Below are positions 6,682-14,640 of a DNA stretch of 21,571 nt, piece after piece. Source of the stretch: JBBIQS01 sp037442205 (GTDB lineage: Bacteria > Myxococcota > Myxococcia > Myxococcales > UBA5297); contig JBBIQS010000117.1 of the NCBI GenBank assembly GCA_037442205.1, forward strand, positions 1-21,571. The letters run 5' to 3'. Under the pieces are notes generated by a model. That model searched no databases. It worked only from the letters and a program-made list of their open reading frames with translations, and was not told the origin of the DNA. The position numbers and the translations under genes were made by a program. Numbering within the stretch: the first letter of the stretch is position 1; every line of letters begins with the position of its first letter.

Positions 6682-7998
6682 ATGGCAGCGTCGGCGGATC
6701 GAGTTCGGTCAGAGGCGGAGCCCCAGCGTTCGCTCGCGGGCCTGATCCTTCACCTGCATCCCAAGGTCGTGCCGGCCGAGGCATTGCGGCTTTCGCGGAC
6801 CTTCGGTCTCGGCGGACTGGCGGTGGTGATGCTCCTGCTGCTGGCCTCCACCGGGACGCTGCTGCTGATCGAGTACGAGCCGGCGCCTGAGAGGGCCTAC
6901 GCCTCCGTGCTGCGGATCGTCGAGGAGGTTCCGCTCGGTGTCTTCGTCCGCAACGTCCACCACTGGGCCGCCAACGGACTGCTGGTCGTCTCGCTGCTCC
7001 ACCTGTTGCGGGTCTTCTACCAGGGTGCCTTCCTGCCACCCCGGCGCGCGAACTGGTTGATCGGGATGGCGCTGCTGGCGCTGATCCTCGCCTCGGCATT
7101 CACCGGCTATCTGCTGCCCTGGGATCAGCTGGCCTACTGGGCAGTGACCGTCAGCACTGGGCTGCTCGAGTACTTGCCGCTGGCCGGCCGCAGCCTGTTG
7201 CGAGCGGCGCGCGGCGGCGCCGAAGTCGGGCCGAGTACGCTGGCGCGCTTCTTCGCGCTGCATGTCGCTCCGCTGCCGATGTCGATCCTGGTGCTGGCCG
7301 CGCTCCACTTCTGGATGGTGCGGAAGGCGGGCGGCATCCTGCTGCCGCGGTCCGAGACGGAACGCTCGGAGCAGGCCGACCGGTCGGAGCTGCTCTTCCG
7401 CGAAGGCGTGGTGGCGCTGGTCGGCATCGCGACGGTGTTTCTGCTCGCAGCGGTCGTGGACGCACCGCTGCTGGCCGAGGCCAATCCCGGGCTGAGTCCC
7501 AACCCCGCCAAAGCTCCTTGGTATTTCGTCGGGGCCCAGGAACTGCTCGTCCACCTTCATCCGACCGCCGCCGCGCTCGCGCTCTTCTGCACGGCAGCGC
7601 TGTTCACACTGGCTCCCTATCTCGTGGCGGGTGCGGAAGCCAGCGGGCGCTGGTTCCAGTCGCCGTCGGGACTGCGGAGGGCCATCGCCGCGGCGGCGCT
7701 GTCGGCGGCGCTGACGCCGCTGTGGGTGCTCGCTGACGAGCGGCTGCGTGGCGCGGGAACGGCGATTCGCTCGGGGCTGATTCTCTCGATTGCCCTGGCC
7801 GCCGTGGCGGCGACCTCCCTGGTGGCTCGGCGGAGCGAGAGGGCAGGGAGGCTTGAGCGAATTCAGGGCGCCTTGACGTTCCTGCTGGTGAGCCTGTTGC
7901 TGCTCACCGCCATCGGCGCGTTGTTCCGCGGGGAGCGTATGGCGCTCGCCTGGCCCTGGTCTCGGCTCCAGATCGCCGCGGAGGTGCCGCGTGAATGA
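6682..7998 (+). CDS. Cytochrome b subunit of a bc-type quinol-oxidising complex
   Basis: Integral membrane dihaem cytochrome b of 438 residues, expected to oxidise quinol and pass electrons to the Rieske protein. Helix B carries H93-x13-H107 (FVRNVHHWAANGLLVVSLLH) and helix D carries H194-x14-H209 (FALHVAPLPM ... ALHF), the four axial ligands of the two b haems. The quinol-site region reads NPAKAPWYFVGAQELL (about 274-289), the PEWY-equivalent of b6f-like and other non-proteobacterial-type complexes. After it there are further helices to the C terminus, so the cytochrome b and subunit-IV-like parts are fused. The ATG at 6682 has GAGGGG just upstream; the long open frame upstream of it is a shadow of the peptidase gene. 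It overlaps the Rieske gene by 8 bases. Confidence 0.9.
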   Translation: MAASADRVRSEAEPQRSLAGLILHLHPKVVPAEALRLSRTFGLGGLAVVMLLLLASTGTLLLIEYEPAPERAYASVLRIVEEVPLGVFVRNVHHWAANGLLVVSLLHLLRVFYQGAFLPPRRANWLIGMALLALILASAFTGYLLPWDQLAYWAVTVSTGLLEYLPLAGRSLLRAARGGAEVGPSTLARFFALHVAPLPMSILVLAALHFWMVRKAGGILLPRSETERSEQADRSELLFREGVVALVGIATVFLLAAVVDAPLLAEANPGLSPNPAKAPWYFVGAQELLVHLHPTAAALALFCTAALFTLAPYLVAGAEASGRWFQSPSGLRRAIAAAALSAALTPLWVLADERLRGAGTAIRSGLILSIALAAVAATSLVARRSERAGRLERIQGALTFLLVSLLLLTAIGALFRGERMALAWPWSRLQIAAEVPRE

Positions 7999-8476
7999 TC
8001 CGTCGAGGAGCCTGGAGCGGCGGCGCATCCTGCTGCGCCTCTGGAAAGGGCTCGGACTGGTGGCTGGGGTGGAACTGCTGGCAATTGCCGCGGCCTTCTT
8101 CAGCCCGCGCAAGAGCGGCCAACAGGCTGGGAGCATCGTCGTGGCCGGGCCGGCGAGCGATTTCGCTCTGGGATCGGTGACGCCTTTCCCGCAAGCGAGG
8201 TTCTACCTGGTGCGGCTGGCCGACGGCGGATTCCTGGCGCTGTCGTCGCGCTGCACGCATCTCGGCTGCACGGTGCCGTGGTCCGACAAGGAGCGTGCCT
8301 TCGTGTGTCCCTGTCACTCCTCGGCATTCGACGTGCGCGGCGAGGTCCTGAGCCCGCCCGCCTCGCGTCCGCTCGAGCTGTTTGCGGTGGCAATCGAGAG
8401 GGGACTGGTGCTCGTCGACACCTCTCGCCGCGTCGAGCGCAGCCGATTCGAGCCCGACCAGGTGGCGCACCTTTAG
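7991..8476 (+). CDS. Rieske [2Fe-2S] iron-sulfur protein
   Basis: Rieske subunit of 161 residues with an N-terminal membrane anchor (about 17-37) preceded by an Arg-rich stretch (ERRRILLR), consistent with export of a folded iron-sulfur domain by the Tat route, although a classical twin-arginine motif is not perfect. The cluster motifs are C88-T-H90-L-G-C93 and C106-P-C108-H109: C88, H90, C106 and H109 bind the cluster and C93/C108 form the disulphide typical of high-potential Rieske proteins. It starts at GTG 7991, inside the end of the cytochrome b gene, so the two are translationally coupled. The next gene starts 12 bases after its stop. Confidence 0.93.
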   Translation: MNDPSRSLERRRILLRLWKGLGLVAGVELLAIAAAFFSPRKSGQQAGSIVVAGPASDFALGSVTPFPQARFYLVRLADGGFLALSSRCTHLGCTVPWSDKERAFVCPCHSSAFDVRGEVLSPPASRPLELFAVAIERGLVLVDTSRRVERSRFEPDQVAHL

Positions 8477-8488
8477 CCAGGCGGATCA

Positions 8489-10819
8489 ATGCCGACGCGA
8501 GAGCCCATTCCCGCCGAGAGAGGCCAAGGCCGAGGCGAAGCACTGCACCTGTGGCGCGCGATGGGAATCGCCTCGACGGCGGCGATCGTCCTTTCGATTC
8601 CGCTCTACCTGGTGGTCCATGGGGTGCGCTCGCCGCGCGAGACCGCGCCCGAGCCGGGCTACGTCGGGAGCGAGCGCTGCAAAGACTGCCATCTCAAAAC
8701 CTATGAAGGATGGAAGGGGTCGCACCACGCCCGCTCAATGGCGGTGGCCCGCGAAGACACGGTGCTCGGCGATTTCTCGGGGGCGACCTTCCAGCACCGC
8801 GAGAAGACCTGGCGCTTCTACCGGAGAGACGGAAAGTTCCTGGTCCTCGCCGAGGGGCCTGAGGGTGCGATGGGCGAATTCGAGGTCGCCTACACCTTCG
8901 GCGTTGAGCCGCTGCAGCAGTACCTGGTTCCGTTCCCCGGCGGGCGGCTGCAGGCGCTTCCGGCGGCCTGGGATACCAGGGCCAGGCGCTGGTTCTACGT
9001 GAACCCCGGGCCGGAGGCACCGCCGGGCGACTGGCTCCACTGGACGCGTCCCGGGCAGAACTGGAACGCGATGTGCGCGGATTGCCACTCGACAGCGCTG
9101 TGCAAGGGCTTCGATCCGGAGAAGGGCAGCTACCAGACCACCTGGGCCGAGATCATGGTGGGCTGCGAAGCCTGCCACGGCCCGGGTTCACGCCACGTCG
9201 CCTGGGCGCAGCTGCCGGCGATGGGCCGGCCGAGAGAGGAGAACGCCGCGCTGGCCGTCAGGACCTCCAAGCTCGCTGGCCCGGAGCTGGTGGCTCGCTG
9301 CGCCCCGTGCCATTCCCGCAGGGCCCAGTTATCGGATCAGGGGACGCCCGGGGGCGAGCTGCTGGACCGCTATCTTCCGGCGCTGCTGACGCCGGGCGTC
9401 TTCCACCCCGACGGCCAGATCCTCGACGAGGACTTCGAGTGGCACGCCTTCACGCAGAGCAAGATGTACGCAAATGGCGTCCGCTGCAGCGACTGCCACG
9501 ACGTCCATTCGCTGAAGCGCCATCGAGAGGGCAACGCGCTCTGCAGTCGCTGCCACCTCGCCGACACCTACGACACTCCCTCGCACCATTTCCATGAACA
9601 AGGACGGCAGGGGACGCCCAACGCCGGAGCCCAGTGTGTCGCCTGCCACATGCCCGGGCAGAGCTACATGGTGGTGCACTTCCGGCGGGACCACTCGCTG
9701 CGCGTCCCGCGCCCGGATCTCACTGCCGCCCTGGGCGTCCCCAATGCCTGCAGCGCCGCCGGCTGCCACGCCGACAAGCCGCTCTCGTGGGTCCAGCGAA
9801 ATTTCGACGACTGGTACGGCAAGAAGCGCAATTCCCACTACGGGACGATCCTCGCCGCCGGGCGTCGCCAGGACCCTCTGGCCGAGCCCGAGCTGGCCCG
9901 TCTCTCATTAAATCAGCTGCGCCCGCCCGCGGTCCGCGCCTCAGCGGTGGAGTTGCTGGCGGCCTATCCAGGCCCGGTGGCGCTCGAGACGCTTGAGAAA
10001 TGCCTGGCCGATACCGATCCCCTGGTCCGCACCACCGCGGTGCGCCGTCTCCAGGTCGAAGATCCCAACACTCTGGCGCGACTGCTCGGCCCGCTGCTGC
10101 AGGACTCGGTGCGCTGGTTTCGCAGTGAGGCGGCTGCCCGGCTTGCGGGCCTGCCGGCGCAGAGTCTTCCCCAGGCACAGCGCTTGGCCTACGCGGCAGC
10201 GCTGGAGGAGTACATCGCTGGGCAGCGCTACATGTCCGATCTGCCTTCCGGTCCCTACAACCTTGGAAACCTCTATGTGGCTCTGGGGAATCCGGCGGAA
10301 GCCGAGCGCCAGTATCGCCGCGCGATCCGGATCGACGACCAGCTCTTCATGGCCAAGGCCAATCTGGCTGGGCTGCTGGCGAACCAGGGCCGGCTCGAGG
10401 AGGCGGAGAAACTCTTGCGCGAAGCGCAGGCGACCCAGCCCGGCGACGCCGGAGTCTGCCTCAGCCTGGGCCTGCTGCTCGCGGAAGCGGGGAAGCCCGA
10501 CCAGGCGGAGGCGATGCTCCGCGCCGCGTTGGCCGCCGATCCGCGACTGGCTCCGGCCGCTTTCAACCTGGCGGTCCTGATCGGCGAGCGGCAGCCGCGG
10601 GAGGCGGTAGATCTCGCCCGCGAGGCGAGCAGGCTCCAGCCGGACAGCGCCCGCTATGCCCGGACAATGGCCTTCTTCCAGGTGCGCTCCGGCGACCTCG
10701 ATGGCGCCGCCGACACGCTCCAGACCTTGCTCGAGCGGCACCCCGAGGACTCCGAGGCGCCGCGCCTGCTGGCTCAGGTCCGCGCCCGCCAGGCGCGCGA
10801 GGCCCAGGCGCCCAAGTGA
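8489..10819 (+). CDS. Membrane-anchored multihaem c-type cytochrome with HEAT and TPR repeats
   Basis: Large protein of 776 residues: an N-terminal membrane anchor (about 23-44), a haem domain (about 55-430), a HEAT-like helical region (about 470-560) and tetratricopeptide repeats (about 585-765). Seven CxxCH haem sites are seen, at C64, C196, C226, C271, C333, C352 and C383, plus one CxxxCH-like CSAAGCH at 421-427, which may be an eighth. Extra histidines (SHHARSM at 78-84, SHHFHE at 365-370) could be distal ligands. The start VGSERCKDCH and the general plan match the cytochrome c554-like multihaem proteins with TPR tails found in several deep-branching phyla. Lying 12 bases after a Rieske gene that overlaps cytochrome b, with no cytochrome c1 gene present, it is probably the electron-accepting subunit of the complex. 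The TPRs may dock a partner in the periplasm. Redox partner unknown. Confidence 0.88.
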   Translation: MPTREPIPAERGQGRGEALHLWRAMGIASTAAIVLSIPLYLVVHGVRSPRETAPEPGYVGSERCKDCHLKTYEGWKGSHHARSMAVAREDTVLGDFSGATFQHREKTWRFYRRDGKFLVLAEGPEGAMGEFEVAYTFGVEPLQQYLVPFPGGRLQALPAAWDTRARRWFYVNPGPEAPPGDWLHWTRPGQNWNAMCADCHSTALCKGFDPEKGSYQTTWAEIMVGCEACHGPGSRHVAWAQLPAMGRPREENAALAVRTSKLAGPELVARCAPCHSRRAQLSDQGTPGGELLDRYLPALLTPGVFHPDGQILDEDFEWHAFTQSKMYANGVRCSDCHDVHSLKRHREGNALCSRCHLADTYDTPSHHFHEQGRQGTPNAGAQCVACHMPGQSYMVVHFRRDHSLRVPRPDLTAALGVPNACSAAGCHADKPLSWVQRNFDDWYGKKRNSHYGTILAAGRRQDPLAEPELARLSLNQLRPPAVRASAVELLAAYPGPVALETLEKCLADTDPLVRTTAVRRLQVEDPNTLARLLGPLLQDSVRWFRSEAAARLAGLPAQSLPQAQRLAYAAALEEYIAGQRYMSDLPSGPYNLGNLYVALGNPAEAERQYRRAIRIDDQLFMAKANLAGLLANQGRLEEAEKLLREAQATQPGDAGVCLSLGLLLAEAGKPDQAEAMLRAALAADPRLAPAAFNLAVLIGERQPREAVDLAREASRLQPDSARYARTMAFFQVRSGDLDGAADTLQTLLERHPEDSEAPRLLAQVRARQAREAQAPK

Positions 10820-10988
10820 GACTCATGCCTGGTTTTCGATGACGCACAGAGCTCGACACTGCCGGCGCAGCCCCCGCTTTTCCGCACCCCGGCCGCGCCG
10901 ACTGCGAGGCCAATGCGGCGTCCAAAAGCTGACTCCGAAATGCCAAGGGATCGCAGGGGAATTGGCGTTCCTTGACAACCCGAATCCG

Positions 10989-11011
10989 ACCGCGCACCTC
11001 TGCGCGGTTTT
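10989..11011 (+). terminator. Hairpin plus T4 directly before the transglycosylase ribosome binding site
   Basis: CCGCGCA (10990-10996) and TGCGCGG (11001-11007) form a perfect 7-bp stem with a CCTC loop, extended to 8 bp by A10989-T11008, and run into TTTT at 11008-11011. AGGAGG of the next gene begins 3 bases later. A TTGACA lies at 10972-10977 but no -10 follows it. This may be the terminator of the respiratory operon or a leader attenuator of the downstream gene. Confidence 0.45.
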
Positions 11012-11024
11012 CCAGGAGGTGGTC

Positions 11025-11795
11025 ATGAGCCGGGTGGAGAAGCTGGGTCTCGCAGCGGCGGGGGCGGAACCGGAGATCGTTCCGGCGGAGCGGGGTGCGG
11101 AGGGGCTGCGCTGGCGGGGCTGGGTGGCGAGCGCGGTGTTGGCGACGGCGCTGACCCTGTTGCTGGTGGCGGCCGGGCTGCGGCTGGTTCAGCGACTGGA
11201 GCAGATCGAGTCCGCGGCCACCGCCCGCGGCGAGGCCCTGGCGGCGCAGCTCGCCGAGCTCTCCCGCGCCAACGAGAGCCTGCGCCAGGAGGTAATCAGC
11301 CTGCGCGGGGCGGTGGCCGCCGGGACCGCCGAGGACGTGCTGTTCCTCAAGACGATCATTCTCAAGCCGAACATCGACCTGGAGCTGGCGCGCACCGTCT
11401 CCAGGCTGGTGCGCAAGTACGCCATGCTCTTCGAGAAGGATCCCAACCTGGTGCTGGCGCTGATCTCGGTGGAGTCGGACTTCAACCCGTCGGCGGTCTC
11501 CAAGGTCGGCGCGGTGGGCCTGATGCAGGTCATGCCGCACTGGAAGAAGGTCCTGAACATCGACTCCGACCTGAGCGATCCCGAGACCAGCATCCGCACC
11601 GGGCTGCAGGTCCTGGGCTTCTACGAGCAGATGTACAAGGACCCGGAGACAGTCCTTACCGCCTACAACCGCGGCCCAGGTCCGGTGGACCAGGCGCTGA
11701 TGCGCGGCGCCTCGCCGGAGAACGGCTATGCCGCCAAGGTGCTGGCGGCCTACGAGCGCATCCGCCGGCTGGCGACGCACGCCACGATGAAGTAG
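11025..11795 (+). CDS. Membrane-anchored lytic transglycosylase (SLT domain)
   Basis: Predicted peptidoglycan-cleaving enzyme of 256 residues. One transmembrane helix (about 33-53) is followed by a coiled-coil-like stretch (about 54-98, regular Leu/Ala spacing) and a C-terminal SLT domain (about 118-250). The catalytic glutamate is E150 in ALISVESDFNP, followed by SKVGAVGLMQVMP and later LTAYNRGPG, all hallmarks of the SLT fold. Such enzymes cut the glycan strand to make 1,6-anhydro ends and often open the wall for envelope machines. The ATG at 11025 has AGGAGG at 11014-11019, 5 bases upstream, and the longer open frame is a shadow. A function with the type III system is possible but it lies 8 kb from those genes, so this is only speculation. 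Confidence 0.9.
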   Translation: MSRVEKLGLAAAGAEPEIVPAERGAEGLRWRGWVASAVLATALTLLLVAAGLRLVQRLEQIESAATARGEALAAQLAELSRANESLRQEVISLRGAVAAGTAEDVLFLKTIILKPNIDLELARTVSRLVRKYAMLFEKDPNLVLALISVESDFNPSAVSKVGAVGLMQVMPHWKKVLNIDSDLSDPETSIRTGLQVLGFYEQMYKDPETVLTAYNRGPGPVDQALMRGASPENGYAAKVLAAYERIRRLATHATMK

Positions 11796-11859
11796 CCGTC
11801 GAGACTCCTGGAATTGGCGACGGGCCTGGGGTACTCCTTCCGACTTGGAAGGGGGCCCC

Positions 11860-13056
11860 ATGGTTCGGTTGCTCAGGTCGATCGTTCTCGTCTCGCTGGC
11901 GGCAGGCTGTCTGGTTCCGGTGGCCGAGGATCGCGGCCCGTTGGCTGCGCGGCCGAATTCGGATGGCGGCGGGCCAATCCCTGACGGAGGGCATGCGGAC
12001 GCTGGCGAGCCGACCAGCGACGGTGGCATCGCCGCTCCAGACGCCGGCGTGCCGACGGACGCCGGGATTCCTCCTCCAGTGGTCCAGTGCCAGCCGGGGG
12101 CGCAATGCCAGTTGGGCTGCCTGGGCGACCGGAACAACTGCGGCGGCTGCGGAAATGCCTGCGCCAGCGGCGGTTGCTATCGCGCAACCTGCCGGCCCTC
12201 GGGCTGGCTGGAGATCTACCCTGGCGCCTCCAACAGGAAGCTGGTCGACGTCTGGGCGGGCGAGAGCGGGAAGATCCTCCTCGCCGGACCTGGGCTTCTC
12301 GTCTCGCAGCCGGACGGCACCTTCGTCGACACCCGCGGCGGCAGCTACTACGTCAACGTGTGGGGGGATGACCGCGGCCTCATCCTCGGCACCGATTGGG
12401 GAACCCCGGAGACGATGAGGAGCCCTGACAATGGTCTAACCTGGTCGCCGGTGCATCTGCCCAACAACCGCATCTGCGGCGGGTTTTGGGGAATCGGCGA
12501 CGAGGTGTGGTGCGCCTCCAGTCCATTGTTCCATTCGACCGACCGCGGAGCCACCTGGACGGCAATCAACTTCGGCGGGAGCGATGACGGCGCCTCGAGA
12601 GTCTGGGCGAGCGACCCTCAGCATCTCTTCGTGATCGGGCAATCTTCTTCGCGCGATGCCGGATTCGCGACCTCGTCATTCATCGCCTACTCGTCGGATG
12701 CTGGCGCCAGTTGGAAGCGGACCGCCGTCGCCTCGACCCTCTGGGCGATTCGCGGAACCGACCCGTCGAACGTGTGGGCGGTGGGAGCCGGTGGCGCCGT
12801 GTTCCGCTGCAATGCCGACAGCTGCGCTCCCCAGAGCTCCTTTCCGGCGACCGGTGACGAGCTGCGCTCTGTGTTCGCCCTGGGAAACTCAGTCTACGTC
12901 GGCGGAAGCAAGCTCTACGTCAGCGCGGACCAGGGCGCGACCTGGGCCGTCGACGGCACCTCCGGCGGCCCGCGCTGGTTCATGTCTCTCGCCGGGAACT
13001 CGTCGGGTGTCCTCTTTGCGGTGGACGGCATGAACGCCTGGGCGCGCATCCCTTAG
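11860..13056 (+). CDS. Lipoprotein with myxobacterial Cys cluster and Asp-box beta-propeller
   Basis: Predicted lipoprotein of 398 residues. The signal ends in the lipobox LAAGC, with C17 as the lipidated residue. A disordered linker rich in DGG and DAG (34-70) leads to a cysteine-dense module (77-111) with NCGGCGNAC, a motif very common in myxobacterial surface proteins. The rest is a propeller with four Asp-boxes of the S-x-D-x-G-x-x-W type: SPDNGLTW (188), STDRGATW (226), SSDAGASW (278) and SADQGATW (355). Such Asp-boxes occur in sialidases and YCF48-like proteins, but no sialidase active-site residues are evident, so a binding or scaffold role is more likely than an enzyme. ATG at 11860 has GGAAGGGGG upstream; a TTG 15 bases earlier is a weaker alternative. 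Confidence 0.8.
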   Translation: MVRLLRSIVLVSLAAGCLVPVAEDRGPLAARPNSDGGGPIPDGGHADAGEPTSDGGIAAPDAGVPTDAGIPPPVVQCQPGAQCQLGCLGDRNNCGGCGNACASGGCYRATCRPSGWLEIYPGASNRKLVDVWAGESGKILLAGPGLLVSQPDGTFVDTRGGSYYVNVWGDDRGLILGTDWGTPETMRSPDNGLTWSPVHLPNNRICGGFWGIGDEVWCASSPLFHSTDRGATWTAINFGGSDDGASRVWASDPQHLFVIGQSSSRDAGFATSSFIAYSSDAGASWKRTAVASTLWAIRGTDPSNVWAVGAGGAVFRCNADSCAPQSSFPATGDELRSVFALGNSVYVGGSKLYVSADQGATWAVDGTSGGPRWFMSLAGNSSGVLFAVDGMNAWARIP

Positions 13057-13096
13057 GCAGTCGATTTCCTCCCGCAAAACGGTGGGTTGCGAGAGC

Positions 13097-13129
13097 GCCG
13101 GTCGCCTGCCCGGGTAGCTGGCGACCGGC
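13097..13129 (+). terminator. 10-bp perfect hairpin downstream of the lipoprotein gene
   Basis: GCCGGTCGCC (13097-13106) and GGCGACCGGC (13120-13129) are exact inverted repeats around a 13-base loop, 40 bases after the lipoprotein stop. There is no T tract, so it may be a Rho-type or processing signal rather than an intrinsic terminator. The rest of this 259-base gap holds a second short hairpin, AGGGCA-CGA-TGCCCT near 13224-13238, and the palindrome-like ACCCC-GACC-GGGGT at 13260-13273. No gene was recognised in the gap. Confidence 0.35.
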
Positions 13130-13315
13130 AGAGCGCTCGTCCGCTCGCCAGAGCACCCCCGAGGAGGATCTCCCTCGAACCGGCCTCCTTCCCGTGCATT
13201 CGCCGGGGTTTCTCCGGGGTCTAAGGGCACGATGCCCTCTATTTGACGTAGGCTGGCGCACCCCGACCGGGGTAGTTAGAAAGCGACGTTTTCACGAATC
13301 GGACACGGAGAAGGC

Positions 13316-13999
13316 ATGCTCTCGACGGCACTGGCACTTTCGCTGCTGACTCTCACCGCTCTGCCAGAAGGCCTCGCCGAGCCGGGCGACTTCAGGCTGC
13401 GGCTCGAGCCGCCGGCGCTGTTGGCCGCCGACGAGCCCGCGGGGAGCGCCGCCGCCCAACCCGCCCAGCCGAACCAGCCGGCTGCCCAGCCGAACCTGGA
13501 CTTCGATCTGCTCGGAACCCCGACCGCCCCGCAGGCTGCGCCCGCCGAGACCAGCACCGACACCGTGCGCCGCTCGGTGCTCAAGGTCCACCAGGGCATC
13601 GGCATCGGGCTGCTGGGCGTGACTTTGGCCACCGAGGTGGTCGGCGTTCTCAACTACTGGGACCGCTTCGGCGGCGGCGGCAACAGCGGCCGCTACATGC
13701 GCGCCCACGCCGCGCTGGCGTATAGCTCCGCCACCCTGTTCGCGGTCAACGGCCTGATCGCGCTCTTGGCCCCCGAGTCCAAGAACGAGGTCAACAACCG
13801 CGGGCTCGACCACGTCAAGCTGCACGCCATCGGCATGTTCACCGCCGCCGCCGGCATCGCCGCCGAGATCGGCCTCGGGGTGGCCACCGCCAACCATGAG
13901 GGGCTGATGGATCAGAAGACCCTGGCCACCACCCACCTCGTCATCGGCCTGGCCACCTACGTGGCCACCGCGCTGGGCGTCTCGGCAATCATCTTCTAG
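13316..13999 (+). CDS. Four-helix membrane protein with conserved-looking histidines (possible b-type cytochrome)
   Basis: Unrecognised protein of 227 residues with a signal peptide (1-21), an Ala/Pro/Gln-rich linker (about 40-80) and four predicted membrane helices (about 92-113, 128-151, 168-190, 205-226). Each helix starts with or next to a histidine: H92, H131, H166/H170 and H207. Helices with paired histidines that could ligate haem b recall cytochrome b561-type proteins, and YceI-family genes are often next to such cytochromes. The two genes directly downstream encode a YceI protein and a dihaem c-type lipoprotein, so a role in electron transfer is a reasonable inference but not shown. 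The ATG has GGAGAAGG (13307-13314) just upstream. It could equally be a non-haem membrane protein. Confidence 0.7.
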   Translation: MLSTALALSLLTLTALPEGLAEPGDFRLRLEPPALLAADEPAGSAAAQPAQPNQPAAQPNLDFDLLGTPTAPQAAPAETSTDTVRRSVLKVHQGIGIGLLGVTLATEVVGVLNYWDRFGGGGNSGRYMRAHAALAYSSATLFAVNGLIALLAPESKNEVNNRGLDHVKLHAIGMFTAAAGIAAEIGLGVATANHEGLMDQKTLATTHLVIGLATYVATALGVSAIIF

Positions 14000-14029
14000 C
14001 TGCCGGTGTCCTCTGGGGCCGCACCATGT

Positions 14030-14049
14030 GATCGGCCGCAGGGCCGATC
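14030..14049 (+). other. Intercistronic hairpin
   Basis: GATCGGCC (14030-14037) and GGCCGATC (14042-14049) form a perfect 8-bp stem with a 4-base GCAG loop in the 74-base gap between the four-helix protein and the YceI gene. There is no T tract. It may stabilise an mRNA end or reduce transcription between the two genes. Confidence 0.45.
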
Positions 14050-14073
14050 CGCTCAGCTCAAGGAGTCTCTCCC

Positions 14074-14640
14074 ATGATCAGTGCGCTGGCAGTCGTCACC
14101 ACTCTGGTTCTGGCTCAGGCGCCGCAGCCCGCGGCCCGCCTCCTCGGCATCGAGGCCGGCAAGAGCAGCGTCCGCTATCACCTGGTCCACAAGCTCCACA
14201 AGATCGACGGCGAGTCCAAGCAGGTGGAGGGCAAGGTGGCCCTCAAGCCCGACGGCACCGTCCAGGCGATGGTCCGGATCTCGATCGCCAGCTTCGACAG
14301 CGGCGACAGCAGCCGCGACTCCAACACCCGCGACACCCTCGAGGCGCAGAAGTACCCGTTCGTCACCTACAAGGGCACCGCCAAGCTCGATCCCCCGGCC
14401 TCCTACCCGGCCAAGGTCAAGGTCACGCTCGAGGGCGTGCTCGACTTCCACGGCCGGCAGCGGCCGACCTCGGCGCCGATCGAGGTCGAGTTCGCCTCGC
14501 CGACCGAGGCCAGCGCCACCACCCACTTCCAGGTCAGCCTCGACAACTTCGAGATCGAGCGCCCCTCGCTGATGTTCATGAAGCTCGACGACGCCTGCGT
14601 CATCGACGTCGCCCTCAAGCTGTCCGAGGTCAAGCCTTGA
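14074..14640 (+). CDS. YceI-family periplasmic protein
   Basis: Exported protein of 188 residues: signal peptide (about 1-18, ending ...LVLAQA) followed by a YceI lipocalin-like beta-barrel. Recognisable elements are the start of the barrel with SSVRYHLVHKLHKIDGESKQVEG, the AMVRISIASFDSGDSSRDSNTRDTL region cut by strand turns, KYPFVTYKG, and GVLDFHGRQRP. Relatives bind long polyisoprenoids and are tied to quinone or alkaline-stress functions, frequently with cytochromes b561. AAGGAG at 14060-14065 precedes the ATG by 8 bases. Its stop overlaps the next gene by TTGA, so the dihaem lipoprotein is translationally coupled to it. The exact ligand is unknown. Confidence 0.88.
   Translation: MISALAVVTTLVLAQAPQPAARLLGIEAGKSSVRYHLVHKLHKIDGESKQVEGKVALKPDGTVQAMVRISIASFDSGDSSRDSNTRDTLEAQKYPFVTYKGTAKLDPPASYPAKVKVTLEGVLDFHGRQRPTSAPIEVEFASPTEASATTHFQVSLDNFEIERPSLMFMKLDDACVIDVALKLSEVKP

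Noticed and set aside
10823..11026. 67-residue - strand open frame filling the gap between the multihaem gene and the transglycosylase
   Set aside because: No ribosome binding site, no recognisable features, and it overlaps the transglycosylase start and the terminator-like hairpin.
13081..13160. Possible tRNA in the structured gap
   Set aside because: The 10-bp stem with a large loop does not form D, anticodon and T arms on either strand.
13243..13278. TTGACG ... TAGTTA as promoter of the four-helix protein
   Set aside because: The spacing between the hexamers is 24 bases, too long for a sigma-70 promoter.
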